A stretch of 39,543 bases of DNA, taken from contig JAOTYB010000004.1 in assembly GCA_029862065.1 (NCBI GenBank), forward strand, positions 1-39,543, given 5' to 3'. The stretch is from Acidimicrobiia bacterium (GTDB lineage Bacteria; Actinomycetota; Acidimicrobiia; Spongiisociales; SHLN01). The translations under genes and the position numbers were made by a program. Each line of letters begins with the position of its first letter. Positions within the stretch are counted from its first letter, which is position 1. Shown here piece after piece: positions 17,645 through 26,830 of this stretch. Under the pieces are notes generated by a model. It had not been told where the DNA came from. It saw only the letters and a program-made list of their open reading frames with translations, and made no database searches.

Positions 17645-18685
17645 GTGCCGACCTATCGTGCTCTCCAGCTTGTTGAACAGAACGCCCCGCTGGTCGAGGT
17701 CGACCTGCCGGTGCCCGATTTGGGTGCCGGAGAGGCCCTGGTGCGGGTGCAAGCCGCCGGCATCTGTCGCTCGGACGTGCACTACCTGCAAGGGAGCCCC
17801 AAATTGCCGCCGCTTCCGAGGACACTCGGCCATGAGGTGGCTGGGGTGATCGAGGCACTCGGGCCGACCGCTCCGGCCGGGCTGGTCGAGGGTCTGCGAG
17901 TGGGCGTTCACTATCAAACCAGCTGCGGAACCTGCCGTTTCTGCCTGGCCGGCCACGATCAGTTCTGTGTGTCGGGCCTGATGATCGGCAATTCGCGTGA
18001 AGGCGGATACGCCGAACAGATGGTGGTTCCCGCTCGCAATCTGGTGGCCGTCCCCGACTCCGTCCCCATCGAACATGCGGCCGTCATGATGTGCTCGTCG
18101 GCCACTTCGCTGCACGCCCTCAACAAAGGGCGGCTGGTAGCCGGCGAGCGAGTGGCCGTATTTGGTTTGGGGGGCCTCGGTCAGTCGGCCGTCCAATTGG
18201 CCCTCGCCCTTGGGGCCGACCAGGTCTACGCGGTCGACCTCAACCCGGCCAAGGTGCAACTGGCCGCCGATTACGGGGCCATTCCCGTCGCCGGAGGGCC
18301 GGAGGCGGTCGAGGCGATCCGGGCGGACGGGGGCGTCGATGTGGCGCTCGAACTGGTCGGCCTGGCCGCCACCATGCGCCAAGCCATCGATGTGCTGAGG
18401 CCGCACGGCCGGGCGGTGGCGGTCGGTCTGGCCGAAGAGCCGATCTCGATTGACGCCTACGAGGACCTGGTGCTGCGCGAGGCCGAGATCGTCGGAGTGT
18501 CCGACCACCTCGCCACCGAGCTGCGCCCGCTCCTCGACCTGGCCGCCACGGGCCGGCTCGACCTGTCGCGGATTGTCACCAATCAGGTCCCCCTCGAAGC
18601 GGGCCCGGTCAACCAGGCGCTCGACGACCTGGCCGCCTTCGGCGACCAGGTCCGTACCGTGATCGTTCCGTTCGCCCCCGAATAG
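17645..18685 (+). CDS. Zinc-binding alcohol dehydrogenase family protein
   Basis: GICRSDVHY, GHEVAGVIEALG, CGTCRFCLAGHDQFC, GLGGLGQSAVQLA. GTG start. Confidence 0.92.
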   Translation: MPTYRALQLVEQNAPLVEVDLPVPDLGAGEALVRVQAAGICRSDVHYLQGSPKLPPLPRTLGHEVAGVIEALGPTAPAGLVEGLRVGVHYQTSCGTCRFCLAGHDQFCVSGLMIGNSREGGYAEQMVVPARNLVAVPDSVPIEHAAVMMCSSATSLHALNKGRLVAGERVAVFGLGGLGQSAVQLALALGADQVYAVDLNPAKVQLAADYGAIPVAGGPEAVEAIRADGGVDVALELVGLAATMRQAIDVLRPHGRAVAVGLAEEPISIDAYEDLVLREAEIVGVSDHLATELRPLLDLAATGRLDLSRIVTNQVPLEAGPVNQALDDLAAFGDQVRTVIVPFAPE

Positions 18686-18717
18686 CGTCCGGGTTGATCC
18701 TCACCGTGCAGTGGCCG

Positions 18718-19056
18718 ATGGATTCCCCTATGACCGACTCGATACCGGAGCGTCACCGCTATCCCCGATTGCGGCTCTTCCTTGGAATGAGCGCCGTCAT
18801 CTTCGGCCTCGGGCTGGTGGTGTTGGTGAGTGCCGTCGGCCACTGCTCGGCGTTTGGTGGGGCGTGTCCGTCGGACCCCCCAGCCTTGTGGGACGACGAT
18901 GTGTTCGGCTCCGCGGCTGCCGGGGGATTCATCGCCGTGGCGATACCGATGTGGCTGCGAGAACCCACGTGGTTAAGGCTGCGGACTGCAATGCCGGTCG
19001 GGCTGGCCGTCGCCGTGGTGGTTGGATTGATTGCCCGGAGCGCGGCGGCTGGCTGA
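18718..19056 (+). CDS. Hypothetical small membrane protein
   Basis: Three hydrophobic segments. ATG at 18718 or 18730. Confidence 0.55.
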   Translation: MDSPMTDSIPERHRYPRLRLFLGMSAVIFGLGLVVLVSAVGHCSAFGGACPSDPPALWDDDVFGSAAAGGFIAVAIPMWLREPTWLRLRTAMPVGLAVAVVVGLIARSAAAG

Positions 19057-19085
19057 TTGCACCTCGGGCGGGTCATAATCCGGGT

Positions 19086-20822
19086 GTGACCACCAAAGCT
19101 CAAATCATCGACGCCCTCAACGAGCTTCGCCTGCTCATGACCCTGGAGGAGGGGAGCCCTCAGGCCTTCCGGGTGCGGGCCTATGACAACGCCATCCAGG
19201 GATTGGAGTCGACCACCGCCGACGTAAGTGCGATGACCGACACTGAGCTGGTGGCCCTCAAAGGGGTTGGCAAGAGCACGGCGGCCAAGATCCGCGAGCT
19301 CATCGACACCGGCTCCATCAAGAAACTCGACGGGCTGCGCGAGAAGTATCCGCCCGAGTTCGTCAACCTCACCCGCATCCCCGGCTTGGGGCCCAAAACG
19401 CTGCTGATGCTGCGTGATGCGCTGTCGATCAACAACCTCGACGACCTTAAGGAAGCGCTGGCCGCCGAGAAGCTCCGTGACCTGCCCGGTCTCGGTCAGA
19501 AAAGCGAGGAGAAGATCGCCACCGCCATCGAGCGACTGGGTTTGCACGGCAAGGACACCCGCACTCCGATCGTCGATGCCCTGCCGCTGGCCCGGGCGAT
19601 CGTGACCGAGCTGCTGGAGCTGCCCGAAGTCGGGAAGGTCGACTACTGCGGAAGCCTGCGGCGATTCCGCGAGGACATCGGTGACATCGACATCCTCGTC
19701 TCCTCCACCAAGCCGGCCCCGGTGATGGATTACTTCGTGGCCATGGCGCAGGTGGCCGAGGTGATCGGTCACGGCGACACCAAGAGCTCGGTCGTCACCC
19801 AGCGGGGGATCCAGGTCGACCTGCGGGTGGTCAAGCCCGGTGAATATGGGGCCGCTCTTCTCTACTTCACCGGCTCCAAGACTCACAACATCCATCTCCG
19901 CCAACTGGCCCTCGACCGGGAGTGGACCCTCAACGAGTACGCCCTGGCCGAGGCCGAGACCGACGAAGTGGTGGCGGCCAAGACTGAGAAGGACATCTAT
20001 GCCGCCCTCGGCCTGCCCTTCATTCCGCCAACGATGCGGGAGGACACCGGCGAGGTGGAGCGGGCGGGCGGCGACGGTCTCCCCAAACTGGTGGAGCTAA
20101 AGGACATCAAGGGCGACCTGCACTATCACACCGACTTGTCGGGGGACGGGCGGGCTCCTCTGGAAGCGATGGTCGAGGCAGCCTCCGCCCGCGGCTACAG
20201 CTATCTGGCCATCACCGACCACGGCGAGGACCTCACCATCAACGGGGCCACCCGCCGCCAAATGCTGGCCCAGCGCAAGAAGATCGCCAAGCTCCAGGAG
20301 TCCTACCCCAAGATGCTTCTCCTGCATGGTTGTGAGCTCAACATCGGTCGGGATGGATCGGTCGACTACGACCTCGAATTCCAGCTCGGCTTTGATTACA
20401 CAGTGGCCAGCGTTCACTCATTGTTTGACCTGGATCAAAACGTCCAGACCGAGCGGGTCATCCAGGCCATGGCCAACCCGGCGGTGAGCGCCATCGGCCA
20501 CTTGTCCGGCCGCTACATCGGGCGCCGTCCCGGCATCCAGCTCGACCTCAACGCCGTGATGGAAGCGGCCGCCGCCACCGGAACCCTGATCGAGATCAAC
20601 GGTGCGTTGCAGCGCCTAGACGCCACTCCCGAGGCCATCCGGATCGGGATCGAACACGGCGTGACCTTCGTCATCGACACCGACTCCCATCACACCAATG
20701 AGCTGGGGAGGATGGAGTACGGAGTGCTCAACGCTCAGCGGGGGTGGGTGGAGCGCTCGATGGTGGCCAACACCTGGCCGACCGCCAGGTTCCTCAAGTT
20801 TGTGGCCAAGAAGCGGAGTTGA
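19086..20822 (+). CDS. polX: DNA polymerase X family with C-terminal PHP domain (PolX)
   Basis: HhH motifs (LKGVGKSTAAKI, IPGLGPKT), GSLRRFREDIGDIDILV catalytic site, GDLHYHTDLSGDG...AITDHGE PHP motifs. GTG start. Confidence 0.95.
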   Translation: MTTKAQIIDALNELRLLMTLEEGSPQAFRVRAYDNAIQGLESTTADVSAMTDTELVALKGVGKSTAAKIRELIDTGSIKKLDGLREKYPPEFVNLTRIPGLGPKTLLMLRDALSINNLDDLKEALAAEKLRDLPGLGQKSEEKIATAIERLGLHGKDTRTPIVDALPLARAIVTELLELPEVGKVDYCGSLRRFREDIGDIDILVSSTKPAPVMDYFVAMAQVAEVIGHGDTKSSVVTQRGIQVDLRVVKPGEYGAALLYFTGSKTHNIHLRQLALDREWTLNEYALAEAETDEVVAAKTEKDIYAALGLPFIPPTMREDTGEVERAGGDGLPKLVELKDIKGDLHYHTDLSGDGRAPLEAMVEAASARGYSYLAITDHGEDLTINGATRRQMLAQRKKIAKLQESYPKMLLLHGCELNIGRDGSVDYDLEFQLGFDYTVASVHSLFDLDQNVQTERVIQAMANPAVSAIGHLSGRYIGRRPGIQLDLNAVMEAAAATGTLIEINGALQRLDATPEAIRIGIEHGVTFVIDTDSHHTNELGRMEYGVLNAQRGWVERSMVANTWPTARFLKFVAKKRS

Positions 20823-21255
20823 GCGCCGTTTCGCCCGCTCAATATGTGCCGATCCAGAGCAGTGTTGGATCGGATCGTTATCGCTCATATTTGGTGTTCT
20901 GTGCCTCGATGTGGCTTCAAGGCAGGATTGCGAAGCTGGCATCGTGGGCGCAGCGCATGATCGAGAAATGTATCCGATCGAGAGTCGCGATCTTGGTGAT
21001 GGCGAGACGCTCGGCGGACGTAGCGCCTCTCGGGAGTCGTGACTTCGCTCGCTGCTCCGGCGACTTGATGGACGCCTGAGGTCGTTGCCCCAAGATGGAG
21101 AAGCCGCAGAATGCGACCACTCCGTGCATCCGCTCGACGTCGGCGAGTCCCATACGCCCGGGCATCCGACAACAAACCGACATGCCGCACTGCGCTCTTC
21201 GTTTGGACAGCGCTTCCGCGTTGAGGTTTTCCGTTGGACACGCGAGCATTGGTTC

Positions 21256-22104
21256 ATGTCCCTACCGACAGAGATCGCGGTTGTTGACGAGGGGCCGATC
21301 GAGTACCGACTCGAAGGCCAGGAGCAACGAACCGTTGTGTTCTTCCACGGCGGCCACATGCATGCGGGTGTCGCTCTAGGCGAGAAGCCGTTCTTGGATG
21401 GCGGATACTCGGTGTTGGTTCCGTCGCGTCCTGGCTATGGGCGGACGCCTCTCTCGACCCGAGCCGCCCCAGGAGCCTTCGCTGATTCGGTTATCGGTCT
21501 GGTTAGACACCTGGGGCTTGGCGAGTTGTCCGCGGTGGTCGGGATCTCCGCTGGAGGTCCGTACGCGGTTGCCATGGCCGCTCGACACGAGGGGATGGTT
21601 ATGCGGCTGATCCTGCAAAGCTCCGTTTCGTCGTTGTCCTGGCCCGACAAGAAGACCCGTGTCGCGGCCCGCGTTGCGTTCAACCCGATTACCGAAGGCA
21701 CAACGTGGGCCGCCACCCGCCTGCTACTGAAACTGGCACCTGATCGCGGGTTGTCCACCCTGCTCGGTAGCCTCTCGACGGAGTCCGGGCGGCGGGTTCT
21801 TGACCGCGTCAACGCCGAGGAGCGTGCCGAACTCGTTCAGCTCTTCATGTCAATGCGGTCAGGTCGAGGGTTCGTCAACGACCTCGCAACGACACTGGCC
21901 CCAGACGTTGCCCGCAGCGTGGCTCAGCCCACACTGGTGATGGCTTCCCGCTCCGACGGCTCTGTTCCGTTCGAACACTCGGAGCAACTAACCCGGCTCA
22001 TCCCCAACGCGGAGCTCTTCATCAGCGAGTCTCAAAGCCATCTCCTTTGGTTCGGCGGCTCCACCGAAGCGTTGAACGACGCCATCCACAGTTTCCTCCC
22101 CTGA
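21256..22104 (+). CDS. Alpha/beta hydrolase
   Basis: VVFFHGGHMHAG oxyanion region, GISAGGPYA nucleophile elbow, MASRSDGSVPFEHSEQL acid region, SQSHLLWFGG His. Confidence 0.9.
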   Translation: MSLPTEIAVVDEGPIEYRLEGQEQRTVVFFHGGHMHAGVALGEKPFLDGGYSVLVPSRPGYGRTPLSTRAAPGAFADSVIGLVRHLGLGELSAVVGISAGGPYAVAMAARHEGMVMRLILQSSVSSLSWPDKKTRVAARVAFNPITEGTTWAATRLLLKLAPDRGLSTLLGSLSTESGRRVLDRVNAEERAELVQLFMSMRSGRGFVNDLATTLAPDVARSVAQPTLVMASRSDGSVPFEHSEQLTRLIPNAELFISESQSHLLWFGGSTEALNDAIHSFLP

Positions 22105-22250
22105 CTCTTGGCGAGGACCAACGTGATCTGATCGAGGAGCAAAGCCGACATCCGACCGCACACAGCCCGCCTACCGCACAGATCACCCACCACTCGAGCG
22201 ATATGGCGCACCCACCGGCGTCCCCGAACCGGCATTATCGAGCGGTGCTC

Positions 22251-22928
22251 TTAACAGACCGTTCCCGGCTCGCAGAACAGGGTGTCGCCAGCCTCGGTGT
22301 ACTTGGTGAGCAGCCAATCGGAGAGGGTCGGTAGCAACCGGTCGGCCGACAGATAGCCGCGGGTGACGATTCCGTACTCCTCACCGTCCCGGACCACCAG
22401 GGTGGGGAATCCGGCGATACCCAGGGAACGGGCCTCGGAGAAGTCCTTCCAGGCCATCGCCGTCATCTCTTCGGAGCCGAGCAGCTCCATGAACTTGTCG
22501 GCGTCGATGTCGAAACCGTCGAGCAGAGCCGGATAGACGGTGGGGTCGGTGATGTCGATCCCTTCGGCATAGAAGGCGCGCTGGAGCCGGGAATGAAAAC
22601 GCAACGTGTCCTCGGACCGGAGCTCGCGCATGGCGACCACCGCGATGGCGGGAACCTCGGTGTCGTAGCGCCAGCCGTCCCGCCGATTCAGGAAGGCGTG
22701 ATCGAAGGGCTGGCCGGAGGCGTGGGCTACTTGCTCCCAGTGGTGGGCAAGGGTAAGAGCCATTTGATCATCGATCTCTTCGGACTCGGGACCGGGGCGA
22801 AGCCCACCCACGATCACCCGGATGGGGATCTCATAGACCTCGGCCATGCGGTCGAGGACGGGAGCGAAGCCCCAGCACCACGAGCACATCGGGTCGCCAA
22901 CGTAAATGAATTCGAGATCTTGCGCCAT
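22251..22928 (-). CDS. DsbA family thioredoxin-fold protein
   Basis: FIYVGDPMCSWCWGFAP CxxC motif; GIAGFPTLVV cis-Pro loop. Confidence 0.92.
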   Translation of the reverse strand: MAQDLEFIYVGDPMCSWCWGFAPVLDRMAEVYEIPIRVIVGGLRPGPESEEIDDQMALTLAHHWEQVAHASGQPFDHAFLNRRDGWRYDTEVPAIAVVAMRELRSEDTLRFHSRLQRAFYAEGIDITDPTVYPALLDGFDIDADKFMELLGSEEMTAMAWKDFSEARSLGIAGFPTLVVRDGEEYGIVTRGYLSADRLLPTLSDWLLTKYTEAGDTLFCEPGTVC

Positions 22929-22944
22929 GACTGGCCCAACGGTA

Positions 22945-23168
22945 CCCCTCTCGCTTGCTTGCGGGAGGGGGCAACCCTTCGGGTTGCTTTGGGGTGGGGT
23001 GAGAGCGCGTTCCTATGCTCTCGATCTAGCATTGTGCTCTGTTGGCGGTTCGGTAACCGACTCCGCCGGTGTCCCCTTGGTGGTACCCATTCGCATGCCG
23101 CTGGGTTCGACAACACGGGAACGCGCTCTCACCCCCCTCCCAGCCTCCCCCGTCTTTGACGGGGGAGG
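22945..23168. repeat. REP/MITE-like intergenic hairpin cluster
   Basis: 22945-22970 hairpin; GCAACCC-TTC-GGGTTGC (22971-22987); perfect 18-bp inverted repeat 22996-23013 / 23118-23135; 23144-23154 / 23158-23168 11-bp hairpin. Confidence 0.75.
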
Positions 23169-23178
23169 GGCCAAAGCT

Positions 23179-24030
23179 CTAGCCCCTGCGGACGGACACT
23201 CGCTTGGGGGATCCCACGCCGATGCCCAGCAGGATCTCGCGACGGAGCGCACGGGCTCCCGTCGCCAGTCCGACGTAGGCGATGATCCAGGCCACCAGCC
23301 CGGTGATGAGGCCGGTCCTGGCCGGGTCATACACCAGTCCGGTAGACACCGTATACGCAATGACGATCACCGGCAGAGACACCAGTGAGGCAGCTTGATG
23401 GGCGGCGGCGGCGCTCTGGACCCGAGCCGAGATGCGCACAATGAGCGAAAGGGCAATGGCGATGGCCGGAGGCACCACCCACAGGATGAGGACCCACCAG
23501 CCACTGGTGGGGAAGAACCAGCCGCCGAGATCGGGGCCGACGATCAGGTTGACCAGCACCGAGTACACCCCGAACCCCAGGAGGGTGGCTCCGTAGCCCG
23601 GGATGAGGGCGGACAGGAGCTTGCCGACGTAGATCTCGCGTTCGGTGATGGGGGAGTGGGCGAGGAATTCGCCGGTGCCCCGCTCGCGCTCACCGACGAT
23701 GGTGTTTGAACCAACGGCGGCGGCGATCGTCAGCGGAACGACGACGGCAATGGGGGCCAGCAGGTATACGGCAATGGCGAACGCTGCCTGGGACTCGGGA
23801 GTGTCGCCCCGGATGTTCTCCTGGATGGTGAGGGGAAGGGTCTTGAGCACCGTCCCGATCTGGGTGACGACCTCGCTGTCCTGGGCGCCGGCTACGACAT
23901 TGAGGGCGACGATCGGCACGACGACGAAGAACAACGACGCCAGCAACCCCATGGGGATCCAGTAATCGCGGCTCTTGGCCAATTGCTGAAGGTCGGTGCG
24001 GGTAACCGCCCACACGCGGTGCCAGTTCAC
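23179..24030 (-). CDS. ABC-2 type transporter permease
   Basis: N-terminal cytoplasmic start followed by six-TM pattern; NTIVGERERGTGEFLAHSPITEREIYVGKLL typical of ABC-2 permeases. Confidence 0.88.
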   Translation of the reverse strand: MNWHRVWAVTRTDLQQLAKSRDYWIPMGLLASLFFVVVPIVALNVVAGAQDSEVVTQIGTVLKTLPLTIQENIRGDTPESQAAFAIAVYLLAPIAVVVPLTIAAAVGSNTIVGERERGTGEFLAHSPITEREIYVGKLLSALIPGYGATLLGFGVYSVLVNLIVGPDLGGWFFPTSGWWVLILWVVPPAIAIALSLIVRISARVQSAAAAHQAASLVSLPVIVIAYTVSTGLVYDPARTGLITGLVAWIIAYVGLATGARALRREILLGIGVGSPKRVSVRRG

Positions 24031-24971
24031 GGTTGCTCAACCTCCTGGCGCCGGTGGCGCTGCATCTCGAAGTACAGCTCTTCGAGTGTTGGTTGGATCG
24101 GCTCAACCCTGGTGAGCCGGGCGCCGCCTTCGACCAGGTGAGCGACGATATCGGGAAGCCGGTCGAGCTTGTCGAGTTCGACGGTTACGTGCCCGTTGAC
24201 GGTGTGGGCGACTACGCCCTCCATGTCCGCCAGGCTGGCCAGCGTTGAGCGATCCTCGGCGTCAAAGTGAACCCGGGTGTCACTCCAGTAGGTCTCGGCC
24301 AGATGGTCGGGCGGTCCGGCTACCCAGGCATGCCCCTCGTTCATGAGCACTACCTGGTCGGCGATGCCTTCGGCTTCATGCAGCAAGTGGGTGCACATGA
24401 CGATGGTCCGGCCCTGGCCGGCCATGTCTCGGATGAGATCGAGGACCGCCCGGGCCGACTCGGGGTCGAGGCCGGCGGTTGGCTCGTCGAGCAGCAACAC
24501 GGTGGGGTCGTGGAGGATGGCCCTGGCCAGAGCCAGCCGGGTGCGCATGCCGGTGGAGTAGCCGCCGACGTTTTGATCGAGGGCTTGGGAAATTCCGAAT
24601 CGCTCGGCCGCCTCAGCGATCGGAGCCGAGGCACCCAGCTCCCACATGTCGGCGGCAAATCGCAGGTTCTCCATGCCGGTGAGCCGGTCGTAGAAGGCAG
24701 CCTTGGGTGGGACCACGCCACTCACCCGGCGGATGGCAGTCCCGTCGACTCGCGGGTCCATGCCGAGGACCTGGATCCGGCCGTCGTCGGCCTGCAGGGC
24801 TCCGGTGGTCAGGCGAACCGTGGTGGTCTTCCCGGCCCCGTTTGGACCAAGCAAAACAGTGACCGAGCCGATCGCGATCTCAAGATCGAGGTCGCGGACG
24901 GCCTCGATGTCGCCGAAGCGTCGACCGACACGCGTAAAGGTGATTGCGGGATCTGGCATTCCGGTATCCAT
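24027..24971 (-). CDS. ABC transporter ATP-binding protein (multidrug / ABC-2 type)
   Basis: GPNGAGKTTTVRL, STGMRTRLALARAI, VLLLDEPTAGLD. Start at MDTGMPDP or MPDP; the longer 718-aa ORF is an open-frame extension. Confidence 0.92.
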   Translation of the reverse strand: MDTGMPDPAITFTRVGRRFGDIEAVRDLDLEIAIGSVTVLLGPNGAGKTTTVRLTTGALQADDGRIQVLGMDPRVDGTAIRRVSGVVPPKAAFYDRLTGMENLRFAADMWELGASAPIAEAAERFGISQALDQNVGGYSTGMRTRLALARAILHDPTVLLLDEPTAGLDPESARAVLDLIRDMAGQGRTIVMCTHLLHEAEGIADQVVLMNEGHAWVAGPPDHLAETYWSDTRVHFDAEDRSTLASLADMEGVVAHTVNGHVTVELDKLDRLPDIVAHLVEGGARLTRVEPIQPTLEELYFEMQRHRRQEVEQP

Positions 24972-25025
24972 CGGCACGGACGGTACTTGTGTTGAGCCAC
25001 TACCGCCGGGCGTACCCTGGTCGCC

Positions 25026-25724
25026 ATGGCAGAGCTTTTTCGCTTCAACACCGTCGATGTGATCGGGTCCTCCGGGGTGCGGCTGGAAAATGTGACCCTG
25101 GCGATCCCGGACTCGGGGATAACGGTGCTGGCCGGCCCCAGCGGCTCGGGCAAGAGCACCCTGCTGCGGTTGTGCAATCGCCTCGAAGCTCCCACCCGGG
25201 GCAGCATCCTCTATCGAGGGCGGGATCTGGCGTTTGAGGATCCGCTGGAGCTGCGCCGTCAGGTGGGGATGGTGTTCCAGAAGCCCGTGCTGTTTGCCGG
25301 AACCGTCCGCGACAACCTGGCCGAAGCCGATGGTGACGGGACCGGGTTCGAGGAGGCCCTCGACCGGACCGCTCTCGACGCTTCCTTCCTTGATCGACCG
25401 GCCGCCGACCTTTCGGGAGGCGAGGCCCAGCGAGTGTGCTTGGCCCGGGCGCTGCTGGCCAGGCCCGATGTGCTCCTTATGGATGAGGCCACATCGTCTC
25501 TGGATGGGGCGGCGGTCGGCCGGCTGGAAGGCCTGGCCACGGCACTGGCCCAGGACGGCATGCCCATCGTATGGGTGACCCACGATCTCGACCAGCTCCG
25601 TCGCCTGGCAGACCAGGTGGCGGTTCTGCTGGCGGGCACTGTTCGTTTTACGGGCGCGGTCGACGAGCTGAGTGCCAGCGATGATGCCGGGCTGCTTCGC
25701 TTCCTGGAGGGCGCCGATGCCTGA
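25026..25724 (+). CDS. fetA: ABC transporter ATP-binding protein, FetA/YbbL-like
   Basis: GPSGSGKSTLLRLCNRL, LSGGEAQRVCLARAL, LLMDEATSSLD; coupled to a FetB-like permease. Confidence 0.82.
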   Translation: MAELFRFNTVDVIGSSGVRLENVTLAIPDSGITVLAGPSGSGKSTLLRLCNRLEAPTRGSILYRGRDLAFEDPLELRRQVGMVFQKPVLFAGTVRDNLAEADGDGTGFEEALDRTALDASFLDRPAADLSGGEAQRVCLARALLARPDVLLMDEATSSLDGAAVGRLEGLATALAQDGMPIVWVTHDLDQLRRLADQVAVLLAGTVRFTGAVDELSASDDAGLLRFLEGADA

Positions 25725-26511
25725 TTTCGCACCGGGTGATGTCGACTTCACAGGCCTAGCGGCTTCGTTCGTCATGATCGTGGTGGCGATCGTCCTGTCA
25801 CGGTGGAACAGCCTCGGCATCGAGAAGGGCATCGTGGTGGCGGTGGGACGGGCCCTCGTGCAGTTGCTGGGTATCGGGGCAGCGCTCGCCTTCATCCTCG
25901 ACCCCGAGCGCTCCCTGGTTCTCTCCTGGCTATGGGTGGGGGTGATGGTGCTGTTCGCGGCCGTGGTGTTGTCCCGTCGGGCCTCCGAGGTGCCCAACCT
26001 CTTCCCCATCGGGCTGGCGGCCTTCGTGGTGGCCGAGACCATCACACTGTCAGTCATCTTCGGGCTCGGGATCTTCCCCCTGGAGGCGCGAGTGCTCGTG
26101 CCGCTGGCCGGGATGATGGTGGGCAACTCGATGAACGCCACGGTGGTGGTGGCGCGGCGGGTGGTGGAGGAGCTGCGCGACAAACGCGATGAGGTGGAGG
26201 CCCGGTTGGCGCTCGGCCATTCGTCACGGCGAGCGTCCTTGCCCTACGTTCGGTCGGCGATTCGTACCGCCCTCACCCCGCAGGTGGAGACCACCAAGGG
26301 AGTCGGACTCGTTTTCCTGCCCGGGGCGATGACCGGTCTCATCCTGGCCGGGGTCGACCCGGTGGACGCGGTGAAGGTGCAAGCCGCCATCATGTTCCTA
26401 ATCCTCGGCTCGGTGGCCACCACTACTTCGGTGGTCGGGTTCGGAAGCGCTTCCCGGCTCTTCAGCCCCGACCACCGCCTCAGCTACATCGAGCGACCAG
26501 CCGGGACGTAA
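25717..26511 (+). CDS. fetB: ABC transporter permease, FetB/YbbM-like
   Basis: GRALVQLLGIGAALAFI, GMMVGNSMNATVVVARR, FLPGAMTGLILAGVDPVDAVKVQ. ATG overlaps the end of the FetA-like ORF. Confidence 0.85.
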   Translation: MPDFAPGDVDFTGLAASFVMIVVAIVLSRWNSLGIEKGIVVAVGRALVQLLGIGAALAFILDPERSLVLSWLWVGVMVLFAAVVLSRRASEVPNLFPIGLAAFVVAETITLSVIFGLGIFPLEARVLVPLAGMMVGNSMNATVVVARRVVEELRDKRDEVEARLALGHSSRRASLPYVRSAIRTALTPQVETTKGVGLVFLPGAMTGLILAGVDPVDAVKVQAAIMFLILGSVATTTSVVGFGSASRLFSPDHRLSYIERPAGT

Positions 26512-26513
26512 TA

Positions 26514-26696
26514 CTTCCTTCCCCTTGAGGGGAAGGTGGACTCGGAGCTTGGCTCCGAGGACGGAAGGGGGGAGGGGGTGATGCTTCTCGCTTGAGCCGG
26601 ATGCTCTTCCTTCCCCTTGAGGGGAATGTGGACTCGGAGCTTGGGTCCGAGGACGAAAGGGGGAGGCGGTGATGCTTCTCGCTCGAGCCGGATGCT
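26514..26696. repeat. Two tandem direct repeat copies of about 92 bp
   Basis: Copy 1 26514-26605 and copy 2 26606-26696 differ at about 6 positions. Each holds TTCCCC-TTGA-GGGGAA and CTCGGAGC-TTG-G(C/G)TCCGAG palindromes. Confidence 0.9.
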
Positions 26697-26741
26697 CTTT
26701 GGCTTTGGGTGGTCGGGTGGTTCCTGGCCTCCCCACCCCGT

Positions 26742-26819
26742 CACCGCCTGCGGCGGTGCCACCCCGCCCTCAAGGGCGGGGAGAAAGAGGGTTGGGCCAC
26801 CCTGCCCTCGAGGGCGGGG
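26742..26819. repeat. Three hairpins in the fetB-glgC convergent intergenic region
   Basis: CACCGCC-TGC-GGCGGTG (26742-26758), CCCCGCCCT-CA-AGGGCGGGG (26762-26781), CCCTGCCCT-CG-AGGGCGGGG (26800-26819). Confidence 0.75.
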
Positions 26820-26830
26820 AAGTGCAAGCC

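Noticed and set aside
18711-19085. N-terminal extension of PolX
   Set aside because: Overlaps a plausible membrane ORF in another frame; PolX homology begins at MTTKAQIIDALNELR (GTG 19086).
20917-21249. Minus-strand 110-aa ORF between polX and the hydrolase
   Set aside because: No recognisable motif, several competing ORFs on both strands; could be a gene remnant but not supportable.
20823-22250. Integron cassette around the hydrolase
   Set aside because: No attC-like GTTRRRY/RYYYAAC pair or integrase found by eye.
24972-26183. N-terminal part of the 718-aa minus-strand ORF
   Set aside because: Antisense to FetA/FetB-like genes; the ABC ATPase domain starts only near 24971.
26514-26696. 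CRISPR or phage att repeat
   Set aside because: Only two directly abutting 92-bp copies, no spacers, integrase or tRNA.
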